Below are positions 14,900 through 22,602 of a DNA stretch of 25,389 nt, one piece after another. The notes beneath the pieces were generated by a model, which was not told the DNA's origin, did no database searches, and worked only from the letters and a program-made list of their open reading frames with translations. Within the stretch, counting starts at the first letter, position 1; every line of letters begins with the position of its first letter. Both the position numbers and the translations under genes were made by a program. Origin of the DNA: Streptomyces alboflavus (lineage in GTDB: Bacteria; Actinomycetota; Actinomycetes; Streptomycetales; Streptomycetaceae); the NCBI RefSeq assembly GCF_000716675.1, contig NZ_JNXT01000090.1:1-25389 (forward strand). Reading direction: 5' to 3'.

Positions 14900-16285
14900 T
14901 CACCCCACGTCCCCCACGCCGCCCGAGGCGACCCCGCCAGGAAGGGTGAGCACAGCCACAGCCCCACCGCTCGGCCCCGCGCCAGCGCCCGCGTTGGAGA
15001 ACACAAGCCGCGCCCCCAGAACCTCCGCCTGCCCCAGAGCAATGGTCAGCCCCAACCCGTGCCCCTTGGTCGTCCCCTCCGTACGAAACCGCTGAGGCCC
15101 GTGCTCGATGAGGTAGGCGGGAAACCCGGGCCCGTGATCCCGAACGGTGATCACGGGCCCGTCCACGGTCAAGGACACCGGCGGAGCCCCGTGCTTGAGG
15201 GCGTTCCCGACCAGATTCCCGAGCACCCGCTCCAGGCGCCGCCCGTCGGTCTCCGCCACGATGTCCCGCACGACGCGCACCTCGACCTCGGCCCCGGAAG
15301 CCCGCACGACGCGTTCGGCCAGGGGAGCGAGGAGGACCGCGTCGAGGTCGACGCGTTCGTTGCGCGAGTCGAGGCGGGAGATCTCCAGGAGGTCCTCGGT
15401 CAGCGTGCGCAGCGTCGCCACCCGGTCCCGGACCAGCTCGGTGGGGCGGCCCGGCGGCAGCAGCTCGGCGGCGGCGTGCAGCCCGGTGAGCGGGGTGCGC
15501 AGCTCGTGCGCGACATCGGCGGTGAACCGCTGCTCGCTCAGGAGCTTGCCCTGCAGCGACGAGGCCATCGTGTCCAGGGCGCCCGCGACGGTGGCCACCT
15601 CGTCCTGGTGGCGGCCGTCGTCGTGGGTGCGGGGGTCGCCCACGCGCGCGTCCAGGTCGCCCGCGCTGATGCGGCGCGCGACCCGGGCCGTCTGGTGCAG
15701 CCGCCGGGTCACCCGCGTCACCGCGAACGCCCCGACGAGCAGCGTCGCCCCGATGGCGAGCACCGACGAGCCGACGATGGCCCGGTCGAGCCCGTCGATG
15801 GTGCGGGCGCCCTGGGCGTAGTCGACCTGTACGGCGATGGCCCGGCCGCCGTCCGCGGGGCCCGCCGCCCACACGGTGGGCCGCTCGTCGTGGTCGCCGA
15901 CCATCGTGCCGCGCTCCCCGCTCACCGCGAGGTCGCGCAGCCGCCGCGGCAGGCCGGGCGGGTCGATGCCCACTCCGGGGCCGAGCCGCCCGCCCGCCTC
16001 GTACTGCTTGGTGGCGTCGTCGAGCCGGGTGAGGGCGCGGTCGCGGGCCTGGCCGACGGTCTGGTTGGTCACGGCGACATGGACGAGCACGCCGAGCAGC
16101 GCCGCGAGCGCGCAGCACATCACGGCGATGAACACCGCGGCTTTCCAGGTCAGCGTCGCGGTCCAGGCGGGCAGCCGGAACGGAAGGCGGGGCGGGCGCG
16201 GCAGCCGGAAGCGGCGGGCGCGGGCCTCGGCTCGGGGCGTGGCACGGGCCTCGGCGTGGGGTGTGGACCCGGGGTCGGCGCTCAC
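14900..16285 (-). CDS. Two-component sensor histidine kinase (CseC-like), no adjacent response regulator
   Basis: This 461-residue membrane kinase has TM1 at about residues 48-72, an extracytoplasmic sensor of about 95 residues and TM2 at about 169-190, then a HAMP domain. The HisKA box has phospho-acceptor His260 in ADVAHELRTPLTGLH. The HATPase has its N box at NLVGNALKHG (about 357-366), G1 DHGPGFP and G2 GHGLGLTI, so it should be active. The GTG start overlaps the stop of the lipoprotein gene by 4 bp (GTGA). In the known sigE-cseABC system a CseA lipoprotein precedes the CseB regulator and CseC kinase; here the lipoprotein and kinase are directly coupled and no regulator gene is present within the window. 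The N-terminal 45 residues are Arg/Pro-rich. Confidence 0.9.
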   Translation of the reverse strand: MSADPGSTPHAEARATPRAEARARRFRLPRPPRLPFRLPAWTATLTWKAAVFIAVMCCALAALLGVLVHVAVTNQTVGQARDRALTRLDDATKQYEAGGRLGPGVGIDPPGLPRRLRDLAVSGERGTMVGDHDERPTVWAAGPADGGRAIAVQVDYAQGARTIDGLDRAIVGSSVLAIGATLLVGAFAVTRVTRRLHQTARVARRISAGDLDARVGDPRTHDDGRHQDEVATVAGALDTMASSLQGKLLSEQRFTADVAHELRTPLTGLHAAAELLPPGRPTELVRDRVATLRTLTEDLLEISRLDSRNERVDLDAVLLAPLAERVVRASGAEVEVRVVRDIVAETDGRRLERVLGNLVGNALKHGAPPVSLTVDGPVITVRDHGPGFPAYLIEHGPQRFRTEGTTKGHGLGLTIALGQAEVLGARLVFSNAGAGAGPSGGAVAVLTLPGGVASGGVGDVG

Positions 16286-17121
16286 GGACCCTCGCCCGGA
16301 CGGTCGTCGGCGCTCGGCTCGGGGGTCTCGCCTGGTCCCGAGGTCTCACCGGGGCCGGGGCCGGGGCCCGCGCCCGGATCGCCCTCGGTCAGCGCGGGCA
16401 CCTGGCTGCGGGCCCCCTTGGGGCGGGGCGCGTCGGATGAGCGCAGGATCTCGTCCCGGGTGGGCAGCATCGCGCGCTGGTGCCGGTCCCAGGACCAGGC
16501 CGTGCGGTACTCGTAGCCGGGGATGCCGGAGACCGCGCGCACCACCAGGTCACGCCCGGCCAGCTCCACGCCGAGCACCGCGTCGGAGGTGCCCATGATC
16601 TGGGTGAGGTGCCCCTTCTCCATCGCGTAGACGCGGACGGCGAGCTGCTCCTCCGGCATCCGGATGCCGACGACGAGGTCGTCCTTCCCGTCACCGGTGA
16701 AGTCGCGGTAGTACGCCTTGAGGACCGGGCAGTCCTTGGGCTCGCTGCCGCAGTCCTTGAGGGCCTCGACGGTTTCCTTGTAGAGCCCGTCGGGCCCGCT
16801 GTAGACGTCCGGGTTCGCGGCCACCTCCGCCCGGACGATGGCGACGGGGTTCACCTTGTGCAGATCGCCGCCGGGCACCTTGACGCCCTCGACCTCCTCG
16901 GTGTCCGCCTCGCCGTAGTCACCGACCGGCGACGACGCGGGCGGCAGGTCCGGCCACAGCCGGGTGGGGCCGACGGCCGTCGGCGTGGCGCCCGCGCTCC
17001 GCAGGTCGCCGGGGTCGCCGCAGCCCGCCGCCAGCGCGGTCGCGGCCAGCGCGAGGGCGCCCGCGGCGAGCACGCGTCGGCGTGCGGGCCTCGGGTGGCT
17101 CGGCCTGCGGCTGCGGTTCAA
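16282..17121 (-). CDS. CseA-like exported lipoprotein
   Basis: This 279-residue lipoprotein has a basic n-region, a hydrophobic core and lipobox ALAAGC with Cys34. The globular part contains YRDFTGDGKDDLVVGIR, a DxxGDGxxD calcium-type loop like those in FG-GAP or VCBS repeats, also seen in CseA, the lipoprotein that modulates the SigE envelope-stress kinase. The C-terminal 45 residues are a Gly/Pro/Glu low-complexity tail. The TTG start at 17121 is supported by AGGAG 6 nt upstream; the later in-frame GTG would leave no charged n-region. It is coupled to the kinase gene by a 4-bp overlap, so it probably tunes that kinase outside the membrane. Confidence 0.82.
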   Translation of the reverse strand: MNRSRRPSHPRPARRRVLAAGALALAATALAAGCGDPGDLRSAGATPTAVGPTRLWPDLPPASSPVGDYGEADTEEVEGVKVPGGDLHKVNPVAIVRAEVAANPDVYSGPDGLYKETVEALKDCGSEPKDCPVLKAYYRDFTGDGKDDLVVGIRMPEEQLAVRVYAMEKGHLTQIMGTSDAVLGVELAGRDLVVRAVSGIPGYEYRTAWSWDRHQRAMLPTRDEILRSSDAPRPKGARSQVPALTEGDPGAGPGPGPGETSGPGETPEPSADDRPGEGP

Positions 17122-17190
17122 CTGGCACTCCTGCTCGCGGGGGCCGGGCGCGGGGCTTCGGCGCGGGGCCGGGGGTGCCCGGACGCGGCC

Positions 17191-17934
17191 TCACCGCACG
17201 AGGTCGGCGTAGAGAATGATGTTGTCGGTCCGGTGACCGTCCTTGATCGGGCCGCCGCAGGTCAGCAGGCGCAGCTCCGGGCGGTCGGTCGCCCCGTACA
17301 CCTTATGGGTTGGAAAGTCTTCCTTGCCGACCTGCTGAATCTCGCGCACCTCGAACGTCGCCGTCGAGCCGTCCGCCCGCGGCACCATGATCCGGTCACC
17401 CGCCCGCACCTTCGCGACGTTCCGCATGAGCGCGGGCCCGTTCGCCGTGTCGTAGTGCGCGACCACGACCGCAGCGCCCTTCTGACCAGGGGTGACACCG
17501 CCCGTCCACCAGCCGGGCAGCTCCGCCTTCGAGGCCGGTGGCACCTGCAGCGCCCCGTCGTCGCCGATGCCGAGGTCGAGCATCCCCGTGGCGTCCACGC
17601 CCGCCGCCGGGATCCGCAGACCCGTCGGCCTCGACTCCGCCATCGGGGGCGGCGCCTGCTTGGCCCGCGTGGTCGTGACGTTCTTGACGGCCACGTCGGG
17701 GGCGGGGTCGCCGGAGCCGCCGCCCTGCCCGCAGGCGATGAGGCCGACGCCGATGGCGGTGGTGAGGGCAGCGGCGGCGGCGATGCGGCCGACGGGGGTG
17801 GTGCGGCGCGGCGGGCGGGGGTGGTCCGTGGGGCGCGTGTGCTCCGCAGGGCTCGGGTGGTCCGCAGGGCTCGGGTGGCCCGCAGAGCTCGGGTGGGCGT
17901 CCTGCGCGGCCTCGCCGGGAGTGGGGGTGTGCAC
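17191..17934 (-). CDS. Class F sortase
   Basis: This 247-residue membrane-bound cysteine transpeptidase has a single membrane helix (about residues 49-68) preceded by a His/Pro/Ser-rich cytoplasmic tail with three 6-residue repeats (DNA 17843-17896). The sortase domain (about 104-247) has catalytic His160 in VVVAHYDT, Cys226 in LRLLTCGG and Arg235 in HRTDNIILYA, so the catalytic set is complete. The GTG start has AAGGAG 6 nt upstream. It is 25 bp downstream of a small secreted protein gene that is its likely partner or substrate, and 69 bp upstream of the lipoprotein gene. No class C pilin gene is nearby. The family's substrates are poorly known. Confidence 0.9.
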   Translation of the reverse strand: MHTPTPGEAAQDAHPSSAGHPSPADHPSPAEHTRPTDHPRPPRRTTPVGRIAAAAALTTAIGVGLIACGQGGGSGDPAPDVAVKNVTTTRAKQAPPPMAESRPTGLRIPAAGVDATGMLDLGIGDDGALQVPPASKAELPGWWTGGVTPGQKGAAVVVAHYDTANGPALMRNVAKVRAGDRIMVPRADGSTATFEVREIQQVGKEDFPTHKVYGATDRPELRLLTCGGPIKDGHRTDNIILYADLVR

Positions 17935-17959
17935 GGGGGGCTCCTTGGGGGTGTGCCGG

Positions 17960-18277
17960 TCAGGCGTCCGTGCGCCCGCGGCGCATCATCGCGAAGCCGA
18001 GCCCCGCCGCGCCCGCGGCCGCCATGGCCCCGCCCGCCACGATGAACGCGGGATCCCCGGCGTCCCGCACCCCGGTGGCACCCGCCTTGACGCCGCCCTC
18101 GGGGACGCCGGCCACCCCGTCGTCGAGGCGGGCCGACGTGGCCGCGGCGGGGGAGTGCGGGGCGGTGTCGGACGGCGACGCGGCGAAGGCGGCGGTGGCC
18201 GGGAGCAGCAGCGCGCCGCCCGCGAACGCGGCGACGGCGGCGGTGCGGAGGGCCGAGGTTCGGCGACGATTGCTCAC
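17960..18277 (-). CDS. Small secreted, C-terminally anchored protein paired with the sortase
   Basis: This 105-residue protein has an N-terminal signal peptide (RRRTSALRTAAVAAFAGGAL..., cleavage near AFAA, residues 30-33), an exported Ala/Ser-rich segment, and a C-terminal hydrophobic helix (about 77-97) followed by RRGRTDA. This signal-helix-basic tail layout is that of a cell-wall-sorted protein, but there is no LPxTG; VPEGGVKAG lies 17 residues before the helix and is the only motif-like stretch. The GTG at 18277 has AAGGA 7 nt upstream. The gap to the sortase gene is only 25 bp. A longer open frame upstream lacks a ribosome-binding site and is not used. The function is not recognised. Confidence 0.72.
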   Translation of the reverse strand: MSNRRRTSALRTAAVAAFAGGALLLPATAAFAASPSDTAPHSPAAATSARLDDGVAGVPEGGVKAGATGVRDAGDPAFIVAGGAMAAAGAAGLGFAMMRRGRTDA

Positions 18278-18533
18278 GGTACGTTCCTTGCGCTCTGCTG
18301 CGGGCAGTGACAAGTACGACGCTAGGTGTCCGCCGTTGCGGCGGTTCGGCGACTTTGTAACAGGGGGCCATAGCTGTGCGAGCGGTGCCGTTACGGGATG
18401 GGCGGGGTCATGACGTACGAACCCGCCCGGGGTGGCGAACACAGGGCGGATCGCCCTCGACTTCCGCGGAGCCCTGTCAGCTTCTTGCCGGAGCGGTGCC
18501 CGGGCTGCTCCCATGGTCATGGGGTGATGGGGC
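18278..18533. promoter_or_regulatory. Divergent regulatory region with two inverted repeats
   Basis: This 256-bp gap separates the sortase-partner gene (minus) and the NERD-like gene (plus). It holds CCGCCG-TTG-CGGCGG (18330-18344) next to a minus-strand TAGCGT (18324-18319) that could be a -10. It also holds AGGGCG-GAT-CGCCCT (18443-18457), 76 bp before the plus-strand ATG. Both are perfect 6-bp arms and are possible operators. No gene is seen in it. Confidence 0.4.
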
Positions 18534-19337
18534 ATGAGCGGACTGCGTGTCGTACCGGCCTGGAGGCACGGTCAGGAGCGGCTCTACGTATGCAGGCCGG
18601 ACGGCGGCAACGTGGCCTGGTACGACAGGGACACCGCCCGTGTGAACCTGCTGAGCGCCGACCGCGAGGCCGACGTCCTCGACGCCCTCGGCCCGTTCCT
18701 GACGGGCAACGTCACGGTGGGGCCACCGCCCGTCCCCACCCCCGCCGAGCTGGCCAGGCTCACCCTCCACCCCGACGACGACCTCGCCCCGAACCGGCCC
18801 GGCGAGGCCCTGCGCGTCGACCTGGACCGCGACCCGCCGCCCGCGCGCAGGCTGCGGTCCGACCCCCGGCACCGGGCGCTCGCGGCGCAGACCGCGGTCG
18901 GCGACGCCCTCGACCGCCTGGACGCGGTCGGCTGGCACACCCTGCACTCGGTCGGCCTCCCCGGCGGCCGCCGCGTGGACCACCTCCTGATCGGCCCCGG
19001 CGGGCTGTTCTGCGTCCGGGCGTTACCGGCCCGCAGGCAGCGCGTGCGGGTGGCCGACCCGATGGTGGCCGTGGGGCGCGGCCAGGCGGGGCCGCTGCTG
19101 CGGGAACTGCGGGCGGACGCAGGGCGGGCGTCGTTCGCGCTGACGGCGGAGGTGCGGGCGGTGCTCGTGCCCGTGGGCGCGGTGGACGTGGAGGTCGCGG
19201 CGCCGCCCCGGGAGGTGCGGGTGTTCCTCGAGGAGGACCTGCCGGCGCTGGCCCGCACGGGCGGGGTCCTCAAGCCGGCGGACGTCGAGGCACTGCACGC
19301 GCTGGCCCGCGACCGGCGGACGTGGAACCGGGTGTGA
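18534..19337 (+). CDS. NERD-like domain protein with a TTA codon
   Basis: This 267-residue cytoplasmic protein has a central region, GWHTLHSVGLPGGRRVDHLL then IGPGGLFCVRALP (about 133-165), that resembles a NERD (nuclease-related) domain: the D-H-L-x-x-G-P-G-G core is clear. The acidic ExK part of the active site is not: VRA stands where E-x-K is expected, so nuclease activity is doubtful. Codon 164 (19023-19025) is TTA, decoded only by the bldA tRNA in Streptomyces, so translation should be developmentally limited. The ATG is preceded by GGGGTGATGGGG, a loose ribosome-binding site. It stands alone, convergent with ligD, whose NHEJ role is suggestive but not proof of a shared function. Confidence 0.72.
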   Translation: MSGLRVVPAWRHGQERLYVCRPDGGNVAWYDRDTARVNLLSADREADVLDALGPFLTGNVTVGPPPVPTPAELARLTLHPDDDLAPNRPGEALRVDLDRDPPPARRLRSDPRHRALAAQTAVGDALDRLDAVGWHTLHSVGLPGGRRVDHLLIGPGGLFCVRALPARRQRVRVADPMVAVGRGQAGPLLRELRADAGRASFALTAEVRAVLVPVGAVDVEVAAPPREVRVFLEEDLPALARTGGVLKPADVEALHALARDRRTWNRV

Positions 19338-19433
19338 GGGGGGCGCTGGGCCGAGGGGCCGAGGGGTTGAGCCGGGCCCGGGCGCTGGACCGGCGCGCGG
19401 GAGCTGGGCAGAGCAGAGGCGCAGGACCCGGCC

Positions 19434-20333
19434 TCACCCCGGCGGCGGCAGCACCCCGCCCCGCTCCGGGTCCAACAGCGGCCCGAGCAGATCCCCGTAC
19501 CGCTCGAGCCGCGCCCCGACATCGGTCGCCAGGAACACCAGCAGCCCCGGATCCCGCCGCTCCCGGCACGCCTCCACCTCGGCCCAGGTCACCGGCGTGG
19601 ACACGGTCGGCTCGGCCCGCGCCCGCAGGGTGTAGGGCGTCGCCGTGGTCTTCGCCGCCGCGTTCTGGCTGAAGTCGACGAACACCTTCCCCGGCCGCAG
19701 GGCGCGCGTCATCCGGTGCACCACAAGCCGCGGCAGCGCCTGCTCGGCGGCCACGGCAAGACCCTTCGCGTACGCCGTGACGTCCTCGCTGGGCGTCGGC
19801 CGCAGCGACGCCAGCAGGTGCAGCCCCTTGCTGCCCGACGTCTTTACGTACACGGCGAACCCGTCGGCCACCAGCCGCTCCCGCAGCCACAGCGCCGCCT
19901 CGCAGGCCTCCACGACGCTCGCGGGCGGCCCCGGGTCGAGGTCGAGCACGAGCCGGTCGGCGAGCCCGGGCGCGTCCGTCCGCCACTGCGGCGTGTGGAA
20001 CTCGGTGACCAGGTTCGCCGCCCACATCAGGGTCGCCAGGTCCTGCACGACGATCTGCCGCGAGACCCCGTCCGACCGCCGCACCTCGGCCGTCCGCACC
20101 CAGGTGGGCGTACCCGGCGGCACGTTCTTGGCGAAGAACCGCTGACCGTCGGGCCCGTCCGGGAAGCGCAGGAAGGACACGGGCCGGTCGCGCAGGTGGG
20201 GGAGCAGGGCCCCCGCGGCGGTGGCGTAGTAGTGCAGCACCTCGCCCTTGGTGAAGCCGCTGTCCGCGTAGAGCACCTTGTCGAGATTGCTGAGCGCGAG
20301 CCTTCGCCCCTCCACCTCGGTGATGGGCGTCAT
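19434..20333 (-). CDS. ligD: LigD polymerase-domain protein (NHEJ primase-polymerase)
   Basis: This 299-residue archaeo-eukaryotic primase-type polymerase fills gaps during bacterial non-homologous end joining. Metal-binding Asp131 and Asp133 lie in LVLDLDPG, and the third Asp220 is in VFVDFSQN. KTSGSKGLHL (164-173) and the C-terminal RARAEPTVSTPVTW are family hallmarks. It corresponds to the POL module only; ligase and phosphoesterase domains are absent, so a separate ATP-dependent ligase must act with it. The ATG at 20333 is chosen because conserved sequence begins there (MTPITEVEGRRLALSNL); no ribosome-binding site is strong. It is divergent from ku with 79 bp between. The last eight residues are Gly/Pro-rich. 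Confidence 0.93.
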   Translation of the reverse strand: MTPITEVEGRRLALSNLDKVLYADSGFTKGEVLHYYATAAGALLPHLRDRPVSFLRFPDGPDGQRFFAKNVPPGTPTWVRTAEVRRSDGVSRQIVVQDLATLMWAANLVTEFHTPQWRTDAPGLADRLVLDLDPGPPASVVEACEAALWLRERLVADGFAVYVKTSGSKGLHLLASLRPTPSEDVTAYAKGLAVAAEQALPRLVVHRMTRALRPGKVFVDFSQNAAAKTTATPYTLRARAEPTVSTPVTWAEVEACRERRDPGLLVFLATDVGARLERYGDLLGPLLDPERGGVLPPPG

Positions 20334-20412
20334 ACGATGAGAATCCCACGAAACCCGGATGAAAGCCCCTTCCTCCCCCGGTCTCTCTCCGAGCTGCCGA
20401 AAGGTGCTCCAC

Positions 20413-21534
20413 ATGCGGTCCATATGGAACGGCGCCATCTCCTTCGGCCTGGTCAGCATCCCGATCAAGCTCGTGAACGCCACGGAGAACCACTCGATCT
20501 CCTTCCGCCAGATCCACACCGAGGACGGCGGCCGCATCCGCTACCGCAAGGTGTGCGAGCTGGAGGACCGCGAGGTCACGAGCGCGGAGATCGGCAAGGG
20601 GTACGAGGACGCGGACGGCTCGATCATCCCGATCACGGAGGACGACCTGGCCGCCCTGCCGATCCCGACCGCGAAGACCATCGAGATCGTCGCGTTCGTC
20701 CCGGCCGACCGGATCGACCCCCTCCAGATGGACACGGCGTACTACCTGTCGGCCAACGGGGTCCCCGCCGCCAAGCCGTACACCCTCCTGCGCGAGGCGC
20801 TGAAGCGCAGCCGGAAGGTGGCCATCGCCAAGTTCGCCCTGCGCGGCCGCGAACGGCTCGGCATGCTGCGGGTCGTGGACGACGTGATCGCGATGCACGG
20901 CCTGCTCTGGCCGGACGAGATCCGCGCCACCGACTCCGTCGCACCGGACACCGAGGTCAAGGTCCGCGACGCCGAACTGGACCTGGCCGACGCCCTGATG
21001 GACACCCTCGGCGAGGTGGACCTCGACACCCTGCACGACGACTACCGCACGGCCGTGGAGGAGATGATCGCCGCGAAGGTCGAGGGCGGCGGGACCTACA
21101 CCCCCGCCCCGGCGGCCGAGCCCGGCGGCGGCAAGGTCATCGACCTGATGGCGGCCCTGGAGAACAGCGTCCGGGCGGCGCGGACGGCCCGCGGCGAGAA
21201 GTCCGGGGAGGACGGGGGCCAGGAGCGGGAGGCCGAGGTGACGTCCTTGCGCTCGCGTACGACGAAGTCGGCGGCCGGGAAGACGTCCTCCACCCGGAAG
21301 TCGACCACCGCCCGCAAGTCGTCCCCGGCGGCCCCCAAGCAGGTGGGCGGCAAGAAGTCGACGGCCAAGTCCGCGCCGAAGGCGAAGGCGGCGGCCCCGA
21401 AGAAGAGCACGGCGAAGAAGAGCACGGGGAAGCAGCCGGCATCGGGCACGGCGACCACGAAGTCCACGGCGAAGAAGACGGTGTCGAAGAAGTCGGCGAC
21501 GCCGAAGAAGACGACGAAGCGGGCGTCGGCGTAG
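20413..21534 (+). CDS. ku: Ku protein, DNA double-strand-break end binding
   Basis: This 373-residue Ku homodimer subunit has the full core ring domain at about residues 1-255: MRSIWNGAISFGLVSIPIKL at the N-terminus, then KVCELEDREV, LREALKRSRKVAIAKFALRG and DYRTAVEEMI. From about residue 277 a tail rich in Lys, Ser, Thr and Ala (KKSTAKK-like repeats) runs to the end; such lysine tails in mycobacterial Ku contribute to DNA binding and ligase stimulation. The ATG at 20413 has GAAAGG 8 nt upstream. It is divergent from the ligD polymerase gene, as expected for a two-gene NHEJ locus. The tail is longer than in minimal bacterial Ku proteins. Confidence 0.95.
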   Translation: MRSIWNGAISFGLVSIPIKLVNATENHSISFRQIHTEDGGRIRYRKVCELEDREVTSAEIGKGYEDADGSIIPITEDDLAALPIPTAKTIEIVAFVPADRIDPLQMDTAYYLSANGVPAAKPYTLLREALKRSRKVAIAKFALRGRERLGMLRVVDDVIAMHGLLWPDEIRATDSVAPDTEVKVRDAELDLADALMDTLGEVDLDTLHDDYRTAVEEMIAAKVEGGGTYTPAPAAEPGGGKVIDLMAALENSVRAARTARGEKSGEDGGQEREAEVTSLRSRTTKSAAGKTSSTRKSTTARKSSPAAPKQVGGKKSTAKSAPKAKAAAPKKSTAKKSTGKQPASGTATTKSTAKKTVSKKSATPKKTTKRASA

Positions 21535-21570
21535 ACGAATCCCCGTGAGGGCCCCCTAGGTCGAACCCAC

Positions 21571-21652
21571 CCCACTCACTCCTCACCCGCCCCACTCCTC
21601 ACCCGCCCTACTCCTCACCCGCCCCACTCTCACCCGCTCCACCCCCACCCGC
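21571..21652. repeat. Imperfect 15-20 nt tandem repeats, pyrimidine-rich strand
   Basis: There are five degenerate units of the form CCCACTCCTCACCCGC at 21571-21590, 21591-21606, 21607-21622, 21623-21637 and 21638-21652. The plus strand is almost pure pyrimidine with occasional A and G. The array spans the 3' end of the methyltransferase gene, and its third unit supplies the stop codon. Confidence 0.75.
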
Positions 21653-22444
21653 CCCGCAAACCGTCACCGTGAACAACCCCACCCCCTCCCGCCGACTGGC
21701 CACCGCACCGAACCCGGCGGCGCGGGCCCGGGCCTCCGTCTCGGCGACGTCCCGGCACTTCATCACCCACAACCGCCCGTCCCGGTTGGGCAGGACGTTG
21801 GCGATGAAGTCGAGCTGGGGATGGCGGGTCTGGGTGGTGAAGACGAGGGTGCCGCCCGGCGCGAGCAGCGCGCGCAGGCGCTCGATGGAGGCGCGGATGA
21901 CGTCGTCGTCGAGCAGCAGCTCGTAGAGCCCGGACACCACGATGACGTCCGGAGGACCCGCGTCCGGCTCCTTGGGGTCGAGCGCGTCCCCGGTCTCGTA
22001 CGAGATGTTGCTGATCCCGCGCTCCTGGGCGAGCCGCTCGCCCTGCCGCAGCCCGGCCACGGCGAGGTCGCGGCACACGACGCGCACCCGCCGGGGCCCG
22101 TGCGCGGCGGCCAGGTCCTGGAGGTAGCGCCCGGGCCCGCCGGCGACGTCGAGGACGAGGACTTCACGGTCGGGCCGCGCGGCGACCTGCTCCCGCAGCA
22201 CGTCTTGAAGAAGCTCACGCCGGGAGCGGATGGCGCGCCACCCGACGGCGTTCAGGTAGACGCGATCCACGAGACGCCCGAGCCCGAGGACGCCATGGGC
22301 ACGGTTCACGTACACGTAGTCGAGCATGGTGCCGCTGTCGAAGCCGTGCCGATAGCCGATCCGGACGCCCCGCGAGGACCGCCCGACGGTGCTCAACAGG
22401 CCTCGCGTCACTGCCCACTTGAGGTTGCGCAGAGGTTTCGTCAT
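21608..22444 (-). CDS. Class I SAM-dependent methyltransferase
   Basis: This 278-residue Rossmann-fold methyltransferase has motif I VLVLDVAGGPGRYL (about residues 95-108), an acidic SAM-ribose residue region VVCRDLAV (122-129), and VIVVSGLYELL (167-177) and LAPGGTLVFTTQTRH later. The N-terminal part (about 1-90) with YRHGFDSGTMLDYVYVNRAHG resembles the hydrolase-associated methyltransferase family (Methyltransf_20). The substrate is unknown. The ATG at 22444 fits where conserved sequence begins; the ribosome-binding site is poor. The C-terminal Gly/Glu tail is encoded by a tandem repeat, and the stop arises from one variant base in a repeat unit. It is divergent from a DUF574 methyltransferase. 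Confidence 0.85.
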   Translation of the reverse strand: MTKPLRNLKWAVTRGLLSTVGRSSRGVRIGYRHGFDSGTMLDYVYVNRAHGVLGLGRLVDRVYLNAVGWRAIRSRRELLQDVLREQVAARPDREVLVLDVAGGPGRYLQDLAAAHGPRRVRVVCRDLAVAGLRQGERLAQERGISNISYETGDALDPKEPDAGPPDVIVVSGLYELLLDDDVIRASIERLRALLAPGGTLVFTTQTRHPQLDFIANVLPNRDGRLWVMKCRDVAETEARARAAGFGAVASRREGVGLFTVTVCGAGGGGAGESGAGEE

Positions 22445-22487
22445 GCCCGCAAGAGTCGTGCCGCGGACCGCCGCCGGGCATCCGCAC

Positions 22488-22513
22488 GGGTACTCGGGCC
22501 CGCCTGAGTACCC
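22488..22513. promoter_or_regulatory. Inverted repeat GGGTACTC-N10-GAGTACCC between divergent methyltransferases
   Basis: Perfect 8-bp arms are separated by 10 bp, which gives 18 bp centre to centre. It is placed between the two divergent starts, 43 bp from the minus-strand ATG. This has the look of a dimeric regulator site. A plus-strand -10-like TAGGTT follows at 22549-22554. Confidence 0.5.
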
Positions 22514-22602
22514 CTGCTCCCGACCCCCCTGACCTGGTGCCCACTTGCTAGGTTGCGAGTTGATCGCACGGCCGAACGGCCCAAGCACCCCAGGAGGTCC
22601 CC

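Noticed and set aside
14822..16516. Long plus-strand open frame opposite the histidine kinase
   Set aside because: The minus-strand kinase has complete HisKA/HATPase motifs; the opposite frame is low-complexity and shows no recognisable domain.
18319..18348. ECF sigma (SigE-like) promoter for the sortase partner gene
   Set aside because: An AACC and a CGTC are present on the minus strand, but the spacing (about 21 bp) is too long for the usual 16-17 bp.
21571..21652. CRISPR-like array
   Set aside because: The units are contiguous degenerate 15-20 nt repeats without unique spacers, so this is a simple tandem repeat.
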